Part shown: piece by piece, positions 13,218-21,351 of the stretch
How positions within the stretch are numbered: position 1 is the stretch's first letter
How the letters are laid out: the number at the start of each line of letters is the position of its first letter
Source: an uncultured Christensenella sp.
GTDB lineage: Bacteria > Bacillota > Clostridia > Christensenellales > UBA1750
DNA: 21,454 nucleotides
NCBI GenBank assembly: GCA_905193155.1
Contig: CAJJNQ010000040.1
Coordinates: forward strand, 1-21,454
Direction: 5' to 3'
Program-made: the position numbers and the translations under genes
The notes under the pieces: generated by a model
Seen by the model: the letters and a program-made list of their open reading frames with translations, nothing else
Told to the model about the DNA's origin: nothing
The model's database searches: none

Positions 13218-14627
13218 TCAGATCTCCTTGAAGTCAAAACTATTGCTCTCGGCGGCGGCACGGTACCAATCGGCGGACGCCTTCAGGCGGCGCTTGAGGT
13301 TCTGCTTCCGATCCACCTCAACCAAACCGTAGCGGTTTTTGAAGGTATTGTAGGGCGAACAGTTGTCAATCGAGGCAAAGAGCCAATATCCGTGGCAGTT
13401 GCAGCCCTCCGCAACCGCCTTGGACAGCCAGGCCAGATGCTCGGCGATGAACTCAATGCGGTAGGTATCCTGAATGATGCCCTCCGCGTTTTTGTACTGT
13501 TCCTCGTTCTGCACGCCCATGCCCGATTCGCTGACGACCCAGTCGATGTTGTGGTATTCGCGCTTGATGCGCATCCCGATGTCGTACAGGCTGCGGGGAT
13601 AAATCTCCCAGCCGCGATAAGGGTTCATGCGCTTGCCGGGCATATCGTAATTGTCGAAATACTTATTGGGATGGAAGGGCTGGCTGTCGTCCCACGGTGT
13701 TTCCTTGGCTTTGACGCGCATGGGCTGATAATAGTTCATGCCCAGGATATCGACAGTGTTTTTCGCGATGAGCGCCTTGTCCTCCTCCGTCAGGTCAAAC
13801 ATCACGTTTTCCCTTTGCAGGATGTCCAGGAACTTCCGGGGATAATGGCCGAGGATCGCGGTATCCATAAACGGCCGCCAGTAGAAGTTATCGGCAACAT
13901 CCGCCGCCTCCGCATCCGCAGGGTTGTTCGCGTCGCGCGGAATGATGTAGGGCGGATTGACGATCACGCCGATCCTGCCCTCCGGCAGCTCCTGACGGAA
14001 AATCTCGACCGCGCGGGCGGTGCAGAGGATTTTGCCGTGAATCCAGCGGAAAGCGCGCGCAGGCTGATGCTCCTTCGGCCACCAGAAGCCGTTGAGGAAG
14101 CAAAGCTCCGGAATGACCATCGGCTCGTTGAAGGTGAACCAGGTCTTGACTCGATCGCCGTAGCGGCGGAACGCCTCGCGGGCATAGCGGGCATACAGAT
14201 CAACCACATGGCGGCTGGCATAGCCGTCGTATTTCTCATAAAGCGCCGCTGGAAGCTCCCAGTGCTCCAAACACAGCACAGGCTCGATGCCGTTTTCGAT
14301 CAGGCAATCGATCACATCGGAGTAATACTGCGCCGCCTTTTCGTTAACGACAACGTTTTCATAGTCATCCAGGAAGCGGGACCAATCGATGTTGAAGCGG
14401 TATTGCAGAATGCCCGCCTTGCGGAACATCGGAATATCCTCGCGGAAATGGCCGTAGAAATCCGAGGTAACGTCCGGCCCCAAGCCGAGATACCAGTTCT
14501 CGCGGTCATTTTCCCACATCAGGTGCGGAAAATGCTTCTGATCGGGACGCTTGTCGGTCTCGCCCTCCATCTGCCACCCCGCGCCGGTTGCGCCGAGCTT
14601 AAAGCCTTCGGGAAACGTATACTTCAT
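13218..14627 (-). CDS. Glycoside hydrolase family 1 beta-glycosidase
   Basis: A 469-residue (beta/alpha)8 enzyme, cytoplasmic. Using the longer 471-residue numbering: acid/base E170 in TFNEP, nucleophile E369 in VVSESGMG (usually TENG), and Q21 and H124 of the -1 site. The 6-phosphate versus free-sugar loop is odd: where beta-glucosidases have DNFEWAEGYSKRFG this reads DNCSPYNTFKNRYG, so the sugar-binding E-W is S-P and the Lys typical of 6-phospho-glycosidases is Asn. Specificity is therefore open. ATG 14627 is preferred over ATG 14633 because AAGGAGG (14637-14643) lies 9 bases from the former and only 3 from the latter. It heads the operon GH1–manA–ROK–tautomerase–GNAT; no transporter is adjacent. 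Confidence 0.9.
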   Translation of the reverse strand: MKYTFPEGFKLGATGAGWQMEGETDKRPDQKHFPHLMWENDRENWYLGLGPDVTSDFYGHFREDIPMFRKAGILQYRFNIDWSRFLDDYENVVVNEKAAQYYSDVIDCLIENGIEPVLCLEHWELPAALYEKYDGYASRHVVDLYARYAREAFRRYGDRVKTWFTFNEPMVIPELCFLNGFWWPKEHQPARAFRWIHGKILCTARAVEIFRQELPEGRIGVIVNPPYIIPRDANNPADAEAADVADNFYWRPFMDTAILGHYPRKFLDILQRENVMFDLTEEDKALIAKNTVDILGMNYYQPMRVKAKETPWDDSQPFHPNKYFDNYDMPGKRMNPYRGWEIYPRSLYDIGMRIKREYHNIDWVVSESGMGVQNEEQYKNAEGIIQDTYRIEFIAEHLAWLSKAVAEGCNCHGYWLFASIDNCSPYNTFKNRYGLVEVDRKQNLKRRLKASADWYRAAAESNSFDFKEI

Positions 14628-14667
14628 CCGCATTGCCCTCCTTGCCGTGCGCTGTCATTCGCCTATC

Positions 14668-14696
14668 ATTTTACAACTTCCGGCGCGGCTTGTCCA
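14668..14696 (-). promoter_or_regulatory. Promoter of the GH1 operon
   Basis: On the minus strand: TGGACA (14691-14696), 17 bases, TAAAAT (14668-14673), each five of six to consensus. The start would be near 14661. No clear operator palindrome was seen. Confidence 0.78.
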
Positions 14697-14743
14697 GTTT
14701 CCGCCGAAAATGCCCCGATTCGTCCGCAGACGAAATCTATTTA

Positions 14744-14752
14744 TGTTATAAT
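14744..14752 (+). promoter_or_regulatory. Extended -10 promoter of the helicase gene
   Basis: TG-T-TATAAT (14744-14752) is a perfect extended -10 element. No -35 is needed or seen. It lies 27 bases before ATG 14780. Confidence 0.75.
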
Positions 14753-14779
14753 AGGAAAAAGAGAAGGGAGGACCGGCGC

Positions 14780-16864
14780 ATGGCGGAGGAATTTTTCACC
14801 TGGCTTCAGCGGGAAAAGCGTTTGGAGCTGAGCGCCCAGCAGCGTCAGGCCGTCGAGACGACGGAGGGCGCTGTGCTGCTGACCGCAACCCCCGGCAGCG
14901 GCAAGACCACGGTCATCGTCTGCCGTACCGCCTACCTTTTGCGGGAGAAAAAGATCCCCGCCGGGCGGATCCTGACGCTGACCTTCGGCAAGCAGAGTCA
15001 GCTGGACATGGATCGCCGCTTCGCCGCGCTGTTTCCGGAAATGGAAAAGCCGCGCTTTTCCACGCTGCACGCGCTGAGTCTTTCGATCCTGCGGCGCTAC
15101 TGCGAAATCACAGGCGGTGCAATGTTTTCACTGCTGCCCGATTCTGCGCCGGTGGTGCGCGAACTGCTGCGCAAACAGATCAACGGCTTTATCAGCGAAG
15201 AACTGCTGCGCAACGCGCTTTCGGCGCTGGAATGCGAGGCGGTGCAAACCGGAAAGCATACCGCACAGAGCGTCGAGGGCTGCGATATGGAACAGCTTTT
15301 GCAAGACTATGCGCTCTACAAGCGGGAGCGGCGGCTGATGGATTTTTCCGACCTGCTGCGCTATGCCGACCGTGCGCTGGAGCGCGTGCCGGCACTGCTG
15401 GCGGAATTGCAGACGCGCTATCCCTATGTGCAGATCGACGAAGCGCAGGACACCTCCCCCATTCAGCAGCGCATTGCCGGGCGCATCGCGCAGCAGACCG
15501 GGAATCTGTTTTTAGTGGGCGACGAGGATCAGAGCATCTACGGCTTCCGTGGCGCACAGCCCGATATCCTGATGAAGTTTGAAAGCGACCATCCCGGCGC
15601 GACGATTCTCTTTCTGGAAACCAACTATCGCTCCTGTCCGGAAATCGTCGCCGCAGCGGGGCGCGTGATTCAGTTCAACGCTTATCGCCGCATCAAACAG
15701 ATGCACGCCGCCGAGGAAAGCAAGCCCGGCCTCGTCGAAAAGATCGAGCTGCGGGATTGGAATGCGCAGGGCGAATACGTCGCACAGCGCGCCAAAGCGC
15801 TCGCTTCGGGAAAGACGCTGGGCGTGCTGTTTCGCAACGGAGACAGTCTCCCCGCGCTGGCGGACGCGCTGCAAAAGGCGAATGTGCCGTTTGTGCGCAG
15901 CCGCCGGGACGGCCTGCCGCCGCTGTTCACCAGTCCGGCGATGCGGGCGCTGCGGGCGGCAATCAAGCTGTCGTTCAATCCCTGCGACATCGACTCGTTC
16001 CGCATTCTCAAAAACCGCATTAAAAAGGATCTTCCCAACTATATCGTCAACCAGATTGCCGCAGCGGACGAAGATGTGTTCGAAGGCATCGAAAAGCGGG
16101 TTTCGCTGTCCCGCGGTGAGCTGGAATCGCTGGAACGCAAGCGGAAAGCCGTTGCGGGCTACAAAAAGCTGCGCGCACTGCCCGCCGTCAGCGCCATCAT
16201 CGATGATTTTTATCTGGACGGGCGCGGCGGGGTCAACCAGAAAACCGACGCGCTGCTCTCGCTGGCCATGGGTGTGGAGACAGTGGACGATTATATCGCA
16301 AAGCTTAACGAAATGGAAGTTTTTTTAAGCAGCGAGGACGCCGGGCACGGGCGCGTGTTTCTTTCCACCATCCACGCGGCAAAGGGGCTGGAATATGATG
16401 AAGTGATCCTGTGCGACGGCCGCGCGGGCATATTGCCGCAGCACGATTCGGTGGACACACCGGAGGATCGCCGCGAGCGCGAGGAAGAAACGCGCCTGAT
16501 GTATGTCGCGGTGACGCGCGCACGGGAACGCTTTTCCTTTCTCTGCGCGTCGCACAGCCACGGCGCAGCCGCGCCCGCATCGCTGTATCTCGGCAGAATC
16601 TTTCCGCCCATCGGCCGCCGCACGGTGCAGTCCGCGCCTGTACGCACTTTTCACAGCGGCTTTACGTCGGTTTCCCCCAGGAAGAACAGCACCGCCCCGC
16701 TGCCGGATTTCACCGGAAAGCGCGTCGTGCACAAAAAGTTCGGACAGGGCGACGTGCTGAAAGTGGAAAAAGGAGCTGCGCTCATCCGCTTTGCCGACGG
16801 CGAAAAGCGGATTGATCTGCGGGCCGCGCTGGATTGCGGCGCGATTTCCCCCGCCGGGGATTGA
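14780..16864 (+). CDS. UvrD/PcrA-like superfamily 1 DNA helicase
   Basis: A 694-residue 3'-5' helicase-type ATPase. In order: Q-motif region LSAQQRQAVE (17-26), Walker A ATPGSGKTT (K42), Walker B DEAQD (220-224), motif III GDEDQSIYGFRGAQP, motif IV LETNYRSCPE, motif V STIHAAKGLEYDEVIL and motif VI EETRLMYVAVTRARE. The C-terminal part VVHKKFGQGDVLKVEKGAAL resembles the Tudor-like tail of PcrA that contacts RNA polymerase. It is shorter than full PcrA (about 720-750), with a trimmed 2B region, and Clostridia commonly carry such extra paralogues, so I withhold a gene symbol. ATG 14780 has GGGAGG upstream. Likely roles are repair or displacement of proteins from DNA. Confidence 0.92.
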   Translation: MAEEFFTWLQREKRLELSAQQRQAVETTEGAVLLTATPGSGKTTVIVCRTAYLLREKKIPAGRILTLTFGKQSQLDMDRRFAALFPEMEKPRFSTLHALSLSILRRYCEITGGAMFSLLPDSAPVVRELLRKQINGFISEELLRNALSALECEAVQTGKHTAQSVEGCDMEQLLQDYALYKRERRLMDFSDLLRYADRALERVPALLAELQTRYPYVQIDEAQDTSPIQQRIAGRIAQQTGNLFLVGDEDQSIYGFRGAQPDILMKFESDHPGATILFLETNYRSCPEIVAAAGRVIQFNAYRRIKQMHAAEESKPGLVEKIELRDWNAQGEYVAQRAKALASGKTLGVLFRNGDSLPALADALQKANVPFVRSRRDGLPPLFTSPAMRALRAAIKLSFNPCDIDSFRILKNRIKKDLPNYIVNQIAAADEDVFEGIEKRVSLSRGELESLERKRKAVAGYKKLRALPAVSAIIDDFYLDGRGGVNQKTDALLSLAMGVETVDDYIAKLNEMEVFLSSEDAGHGRVFLSTIHAAKGLEYDEVILCDGRAGILPQHDSVDTPEDRREREEETRLMYVAVTRARERFSFLCASHSHGAAAPASLYLGRIFPPIGRRTVQSAPVRTFHSGFTSVSPRKNSTAPLPDFTGKRVVHKKFGQGDVLKVEKGAALIRFADGEKRIDLRAALDCGAISPAGD

Positions 16865-16890
16865 CGAAAATCCCGCTCTGGCCTTACAAT
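16861..16890 (+). promoter_or_regulatory. Promoter of the deoD operon
   Basis: TTGACG (16861-16866), 18 bases, TACAAT (16885-16890). The -35 box overlaps the helicase stop codon. The start would be near 16897, leaving a 50-base leader to the AGGAGG site of deoD. Confidence 0.72.
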
Positions 16891-16946
16891 AAAGCTGACG
16901 ACACGATCTATTTATCCAAAGACATCACGACACAGGAGGTCTTATT

Positions 16947-17654
16947 ATGGCGAATATCCCCACTCCTCACATCACGGCGGCAGCCGGAGATTTTGCCCGC
17001 ACCGTGCTGATGCCCGGCGACCCTCTCCGCGCCAAATTCATCGCGGACACTTATTTCACCGACGCCAAGCTCGTCAACAACGTCCGCGGCGTGCAGGGCT
17101 ACACGGGTTTTTACAAGGGCAAGCGCGTTTCGGTCATGGCCAGCGGCATGGGCATGCCCTCCATCGGCATTTACTCCTATGAGCTGTACAATTTCTACGG
17201 CGTGGAAAACATCATCCGCGTCGGTTCGGCCGGCATGATTGATCAAAAGCTGCACCTGCGCGACATTGTGGCGGGCATGAGCTGCTATACTAACTCCTCC
17301 TTCGGCCAGCAGTTCGGTTTTGATGGACACCTTGCGCCCTGCTGCTCGTTTGAGCTGCTCTCCGCCGCTGCGGATGCCGCCAAGAAGCTGAACGCCCCCT
17401 TCGTGCCGGGCGCACTCTTCTCCTCCGATACCTTCTACGACGAGAGCAATCCCGCCGGGAAGCTGGAACCACTGGGCGTGCTGGCCGTGGAAATGGAAGC
17501 TGCGGCGCTCTATCTCAACGCGGCGCGCACGGGCAATAACGCGCTGGCGCTGTGCACCATTTCCGACAATCCCGCAACCGGCGAGGGGCTCTCTGCGCTG
17601 GAGCGCCAGGAGAGCTTCCGTCAGATGATGGAAATCGCGCTGGAGATCGCGTAA
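16947..17654 (+). CDS. deoD: Purine-nucleoside phosphorylase, DeoD type
   Basis: A 235-residue cytoplasmic enzyme that splits purine (deoxy)nucleosides with phosphate into base and (deoxy)ribose 1-phosphate. It aligns over its full length with the hexameric bacterial form: TPHITAAAGDFARTVLMPGD at the start, NNVRGVQGYTGFYKG, IIRVGSAG with the phosphate arginine, AVEMEAAALY carrying the ribose-binding Glu, and the SD pair in CTISDNP with its base-binding Asp. The loop after it (NPATGEGLSALERQ) differs from E. coli but keeps the ERQ arginine. AGGAGG precedes the start. It is followed after 3 bases by cdd, which fits nucleoside salvage. Confidence 0.95.
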   Translation: MANIPTPHITAAAGDFARTVLMPGDPLRAKFIADTYFTDAKLVNNVRGVQGYTGFYKGKRVSVMASGMGMPSIGIYSYELYNFYGVENIIRVGSAGMIDQKLHLRDIVAGMSCYTNSSFGQQFGFDGHLAPCCSFELLSAAADAAKKLNAPFVPGALFSSDTFYDESNPAGKLEPLGVLAVEMEAAALYLNAARTGNNALALCTISDNPATGEGLSALERQESFRQMMEIALEIA

Positions 17655-17657
17655 ATC

Positions 17658-18068
17658 ATGGAGAAAGAAGAATTGATGCTGCGTGCCATGGAGGCCCGGC
17701 ACATGGCCTATGCGCCCTATACCGGCTTTGCGGTGGGCGCGGCGCTGCTCTGCCGGGACGGGCAGGTTTATACCGGCTGCAACATCGAAAACGCGGCGCT
17801 GACGGCGACAAACTGTGCGGAGCGCACAGCGCTTTTCAAGGCGGTTTCAGAGGGCGAGCGCGAATTTGAGGCCATCGCGATCGTGGGCGGCAAGGCACAG
17901 GAACCGCCGCGGGAATACTGCGCCCCCTGCGGCGTATGCCGTCAGGCGCTGGCGGAGTTCTGCGGCGCGGATTTCCGGATTTATCTGGGCGCGGAGGGAA
18001 AGCCCACGCGCGCCTATCGTCTTTCCGAGCTGCTGCCGGAGGCCTTTACGCCGCAAAATCTTTCCTGA
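17658..18068 (+). CDS. cdd: Cytidine deaminase
   Basis: A 136-residue zinc enzyme that deaminates cytidine and deoxycytidine to uridine and deoxyuridine. The zinc/catalytic signature is CAE (C53, E55) in TNCAERTALF and PCGVC (C91, C94) in APCGVCRQAL; GCNIENAAL holds the substrate-binding Asn and Glu. This is the short tetrameric form found in Bacillus. It starts three bases after the deoD stop and its TGA touches the next ATG, so it is translationally coupled within the salvage operon. Confidence 0.95.
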   Translation: MEKEELMLRAMEARHMAYAPYTGFAVGAALLCRDGQVYTGCNIENAALTATNCAERTALFKAVSEGEREFEAIAIVGGKAQEPPREYCAPCGVCRQALAEFCGADFRIYLGAEGKPTRAYRLSELLPEAFTPQNLS

Positions 18069-18080
18069 ATGGAGAAAATC

Positions 18081-19064
18081 ATGACAAATGAAGAACTCTT
18101 CGCCTGCTTTGAAGCATACCGAAAGATCGAAATCCGCGGCATCATGGTTTTTGCGCTGGAAATGCCGCCGAGGCTTGTCTATGTAAAGATTCAAGCCGAT
18201 CACGCCATGGCGATTCTGCCGGACAGAGCTTCCTTCCGAATGATGGAATACATCGCGCGAACCGCGCCTTCTAAAGGGGAATGGAACGACCTGCCGCTTT
18301 ATCTGGATGCGGTAACGCTTTCCATGAACGACCGCGAAATGCTGGATAAGGACGACTATGCGCTCATCAAGAGCTGCGGCCTGCGCTGCCGCGGACGCGG
18401 GCAATGGCCGTCGCTGCGCCGCTACCGCGTGGGATTCATGCCGTGGTATCTGGACGATGAGGATCGCGACCTGCTGGGAACAGCCATGCGCGCCGTTTGC
18501 CGGATCGCAAAGCACGGTTCTCTCAGCCCGGAAGACCTGCAGAAGGACGGGAAAATTCTCGCGGTAAACCCTGCTGACGGAAGCGTTCGGTGGGAAAAAG
18601 TGGGGGATCTTTCTCCCAAGGAGATGGACTATCCCGTCTGCGACGTGGAAAACGAACTGGAACTTCAGCGGCTCAAGCGCAAGCCCCGTTTGAGCGGGGA
18701 TTGGGATGTAGCGGTGCAGGCGTTTCCCTTCCCATCGTCCGGCGAAGAGGGCGGCGCACCCCGCTACCCGATGATGCTCATCCTTATCGATGAGGACAGC
18801 GACACCGTGCTGGATCTCGCCATCACCGAGCAGTGGGAAGGCGAACCCTATCTGAACTTTGCGCGCATCCTGCTTGCAAAGATCGCCGAATACGGCCGAC
18901 CGGCACACCTTTTGTGCGCCAATACCCGCACGCTGGCGCTGCTGGGCACGCTCTGCGGCAAGCTCGGCGTTCCGGCGCGTCAGGAAAGCGACCTGCCGCA
19001 GCTCTACGAGGCGCTCGATTCCATGCTGAACTTCATGCGAGAACATCCGGATGGGGACGAATGA
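18081..19064 (+). CDS. Uncharacterised protein (possibly DUF7309/DUF6930 type)
   Basis: A 327-residue soluble protein without signal peptide. The first half has MTNEELFACFEAYRKIEIRG and an aromatic patch RRYRVGFMPWYLDDEDRDLL; the second half has a beta-rich segment PMMLILIDEDSDTVLDLAI and then HLLCANTRTLALLGTLCGKL. This layout recalls the DUF7309 plus DUF6930 proteins, but I hold that from memory with low certainty. No catalytic motif is visible. I prefer ATG 18081 because GGAG lies 6 bases upstream; an ATG at 18069 directly abuts the cdd stop without a site. It ends within a terminator hairpin, closing the deoD–cdd operon. Whether it is linked to nucleoside salvage is unknown. Confidence 0.7.
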   Translation: MTNEELFACFEAYRKIEIRGIMVFALEMPPRLVYVKIQADHAMAILPDRASFRMMEYIARTAPSKGEWNDLPLYLDAVTLSMNDREMLDKDDYALIKSCGLRCRGRGQWPSLRRYRVGFMPWYLDDEDRDLLGTAMRAVCRIAKHGSLSPEDLQKDGKILAVNPADGSVRWEKVGDLSPKEMDYPVCDVENELELQRLKRKPRLSGDWDVAVQAFPFPSSGEEGGAPRYPMMLILIDEDSDTVLDLAITEQWEGEPYLNFARILLAKIAEYGRPAHLLCANTRTLALLGTLCGKLGVPARQESDLPQLYEALDSMLNFMREHPDGDE

Positions 19065-19079
19065 GTCCCCATCTTTTTT
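19050..19079 (+). terminator. Terminator with the stop codon in its loop
   Basis: GATGGGGAC (19050-19058) and GTCCCCATC (19065-19073) form a perfect nine-pair stem; the six-base loop GAATGA contains the TGA (19062-19064) of the preceding gene, and TTTTTT follows at 19074-19079. A ribosome finishing that gene would cover the left arm. Confidence 0.9.
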
Positions 19080-19094
19080 AGCAGGAGAAAAACG

Positions 19095-20462
19095 ATGCAA
19101 ACCAAGTTGCTTCCCGCCGCCTCTTCCGACCGTCAGCGGTTGGAAAATCTGCTGGAAAAATACAACTATGAATTTTCCCAATACGACAAAACGCACTTTG
19201 ATGCGGACGGTCTGTTCGGTTATGAGTGGCTGCCCACCTATTTTGAAGGCAGGGACGATCGCGCAGCGTACCTGATCTACGCAGAGGAAAGTCTTGCGGG
19301 CTTTGCGCTCATCAACCGCATTGCGGAATGTGACCGCCCGCTGGACTGGGCGGTCGCGGAGTTCTTCGTGGCCTATCCTTTCCGCCGAAACGGCGTGGGC
19401 AGCGCCGCCATGGAACAGGTCTTCGCCCGACATTCCGGCCGCTGGCAGATCAAATACCACAGCAAAAACCTGCCCAGCGCCGCCTTCTGGAACGGCATCG
19501 CCCTGCATTATGCCGCAGGTTCCGTCGAAACGTTGTTCGGTGCGGAGGATTACGCGGATGGCACGCCTGCAACCGTGCTCTGCTTTTCTGTTCCCGCAAA
19601 GGCTCAAAGCAGCCGCATCCGGCTTCTGGATACCAGCGCCTGCTGGGGCGCGGCTTATGCGGACGGAGTCTTCAGTCTCCCCCGCTGGCGCGGCTATCTG
19701 GATTCCTGCCTGCCCGGCGCCGCTGCGCTTTGCCTTGCAGATGCACCGCAATCTCAGGCCGCAGGGATTCGTTGGGAGCGCGATATTCTTCCCGTGCTGA
19801 ACGCAGTACCCGACCATCCGGACGCCGCACAGGCCGTCCGCTCCTTTCGCCGCGTGACAGAGCGTCTCGACGAACGCATCCGCCTGGCCTTCGGAAAATC
19901 CCCGGATGCGGAGGTGGTTCTGATGCTCGGCCTGGGCAACGGCGCAGGCTGGGCGACAACGCTGAACGGGAAGCCCACGGTGCTGCTGGGCATTGAAAAG
20001 ATCGTGGAGCTGCACTGGTGCAGCGAAGACGACATGAACGGGCTGGTCCTGCATGAATTGGGGCACGTTTACGCCGCGCAGTTCGGCACATCGCTCTCCC
20101 CATCCCGCGAACAGCGTCTGCTGGCACAGCTGTTTTCAGAGGGAATTGCGATGGTATTTGAACAGGAGCTGGTCGGGAATCCGGATTATTTTCATCAGAA
20201 CGTCAACGGTTGGACAACCTGGTGCCATGAGCATCTCTCTGCCATCGCGCATTGCTTTGCCGCAGAGGCTGCGCGCCTGACGAGGGAAACCCAGCGTTAT
20301 TTTGGTGACTGGGTGTCCTTCGAAGGGTATCCGGATGTTGGGTACTATCTGGGCGCATATTTCGTGCGCTTCTTAATGGAAAAAATGACCTTCGACGAGG
20401 TTCTCCGCCTCCCTCTTTCGCAGATTCAGCAATCGTTTGACGCTTTCTGCGCATCGCTCTGA
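19095..20462 (+). CDS. GNAT acetyltransferase fused to an HExxH metallopeptidase-like domain
   Basis: A 455-residue two-domain protein. Residues 1-165 look like a GNAT: AYLIYAEESLAGFALINRI is the central strand pair, VAEFFVAYPFRRNGVGSAAM carries the acetyl-CoA loop (R97-M106), and NLPSAAFWNG the later helix. Residues about 175-455 form a second domain with HELGHVYAAQFG (H320, E321, H324) and a later SEGIAMVFEQEL whose E349 fits the third zinc ligand of gluzincins; many aromatic residues follow. No signal peptide, so cytoplasmic. AGGAG precedes ATG 19095. The esterase gene follows after 25 bases. The domain pairing is not one I know; acetylation and peptide cleavage of one substrate is a guess. 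Confidence 0.8.
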   Translation: MQTKLLPAASSDRQRLENLLEKYNYEFSQYDKTHFDADGLFGYEWLPTYFEGRDDRAAYLIYAEESLAGFALINRIAECDRPLDWAVAEFFVAYPFRRNGVGSAAMEQVFARHSGRWQIKYHSKNLPSAAFWNGIALHYAAGSVETLFGAEDYADGTPATVLCFSVPAKAQSSRIRLLDTSACWGAAYADGVFSLPRWRGYLDSCLPGAAALCLADAPQSQAAGIRWERDILPVLNAVPDHPDAAQAVRSFRRVTERLDERIRLAFGKSPDAEVVLMLGLGNGAGWATTLNGKPTVLLGIEKIVELHWCSEDDMNGLVLHELGHVYAAQFGTSLSPSREQRLLAQLFSEGIAMVFEQELVGNPDYFHQNVNGWTTWCHEHLSAIAHCFAAEAARLTRETQRYFGDWVSFEGYPDVGYYLGAYFVRFLMEKMTFDEVLRLPLSQIQQSFDAFCASL

Positions 20463-20487
20463 CCTTCCCCTGTCAAAGGAGTTCTTT

Positions 20488-21327
20488 ATGCGTTCCATCA
20501 AGCCCGATCCCGCTCTTTCCGTGCGGCGCGTCCGCATTCCCACCGAAAGCGGCAGCATCCCCGCATTGATTCTCTCCCCAAAGAACGGCGCAAAGAAGGC
20601 GACAGGCATCCTCTGGATTCACGGTGGCGGTTACATCGCCGGGATGAAGGAGATGGTGCACATGTCGCGGGCAGTCGATCTGGTCAAAAACTACGGCGCG
20701 GTGGTGGTGTCGCCGGGTTACCGGCTGGCTTTCCGCGCCCCCTATCCTGCCGCGGCGGACGATTGTTACGCCGCGCTGCGCTATTTGAAGGAAAATGCGA
20801 GCGCGCTGGGCGTGCGGAACGATCAGATCATGGTAGGAGGTGAGAGTGCCGGAGGCGGGCTTTGCGCCGCCATCTGCATCCGCGCGCGGGACACGGGAGA
20901 GGTCAACGTAGCGTTCCAGATGCCGCTCTACCCGATGCTGGACGACCGGGACACGGAAAGTTCCCGCAACAACCACGGCAAGATCTGGAACACACGCAGG
21001 AACCGCTTTGCCTGGAATCTCTATCTGCGTAGGGCAGACCGAACGAACCTTTCCCCCTATGCCGCGCCCGCGCGTCTGCGCAACTTCGCTCATCTCCCGC
21101 CCGCCTATACTTTCGTCTGCAAAGGCGAGCCGTTTTATGCAGAAACGGTGCGGTATTTCGAGCAGCCGAACGCCGCGGGCATTCCGGCGGAGATCGATAT
21201 CTATCCCGGCAGCACGCACGCCTTCGACATGATGCAGCCAAACGATCCCGTCAGCCTTCGCGCGGCGGAAATCTTTAACCGGCGCTTTGCCGATGCACAG
21301 GCACGCTATTTTGCCCCTCAAAAATGA
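20488..21327 (+). CDS. Alpha/beta hydrolase, hormone-sensitive lipase-type esterase
   Basis: A 279-residue hydrolase of the HSL (alpha/beta hydrolase 3) type. The oxyanion motif HGGG is at 45-48, the nucleophile S120 sits in GESAG, and H244 in GSTHAFDM is the catalytic histidine. The third triad residue, normally Asp in a D-P-L setting, appears as E214 in KGEPFYAET. The family hydrolyses short-chain esters, including acetyl groups on sugars or drugs. There is no signal peptide, so it is cytoplasmic. ATG 20488 is chosen for the AAAGGAG at 20475-20481. It likely shares a transcript with the upstream fusion gene; a deacetylase acting opposite to the GNAT domain is a tempting but unproven idea. 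Confidence 0.9.
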   Translation: MRSIKPDPALSVRRVRIPTESGSIPALILSPKNGAKKATGILWIHGGGYIAGMKEMVHMSRAVDLVKNYGAVVVSPGYRLAFRAPYPAAADDCYAALRYLKENASALGVRNDQIMVGGESAGGGLCAAICIRARDTGEVNVAFQMPLYPMLDDRDTESSRNNHGKIWNTRRNRFAWNLYLRRADRTNLSPYAAPARLRNFAHLPPAYTFVCKGEPFYAETVRYFEQPNAAGIPAEIDIYPGSTHAFDMMQPNDPVSLRAAEIFNRRFADAQARYFAPQK

Positions 21328-21351
21328 CAAAAGCCCCGCTTGCAGTTTTTT

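Noticed and set aside
16861..16946. Possible riboswitch before deoD
   Set aside because: The leader is only about 50 bases and shows no conserved purine-riboswitch loops or a terminator.
17847..20066. A 739-residue open frame on the minus strand opposite cdd and its neighbours
   Set aside because: It covers three well-supported plus-strand genes and a clear terminator; its residues are typical of antisense translation of GC-rich genes.
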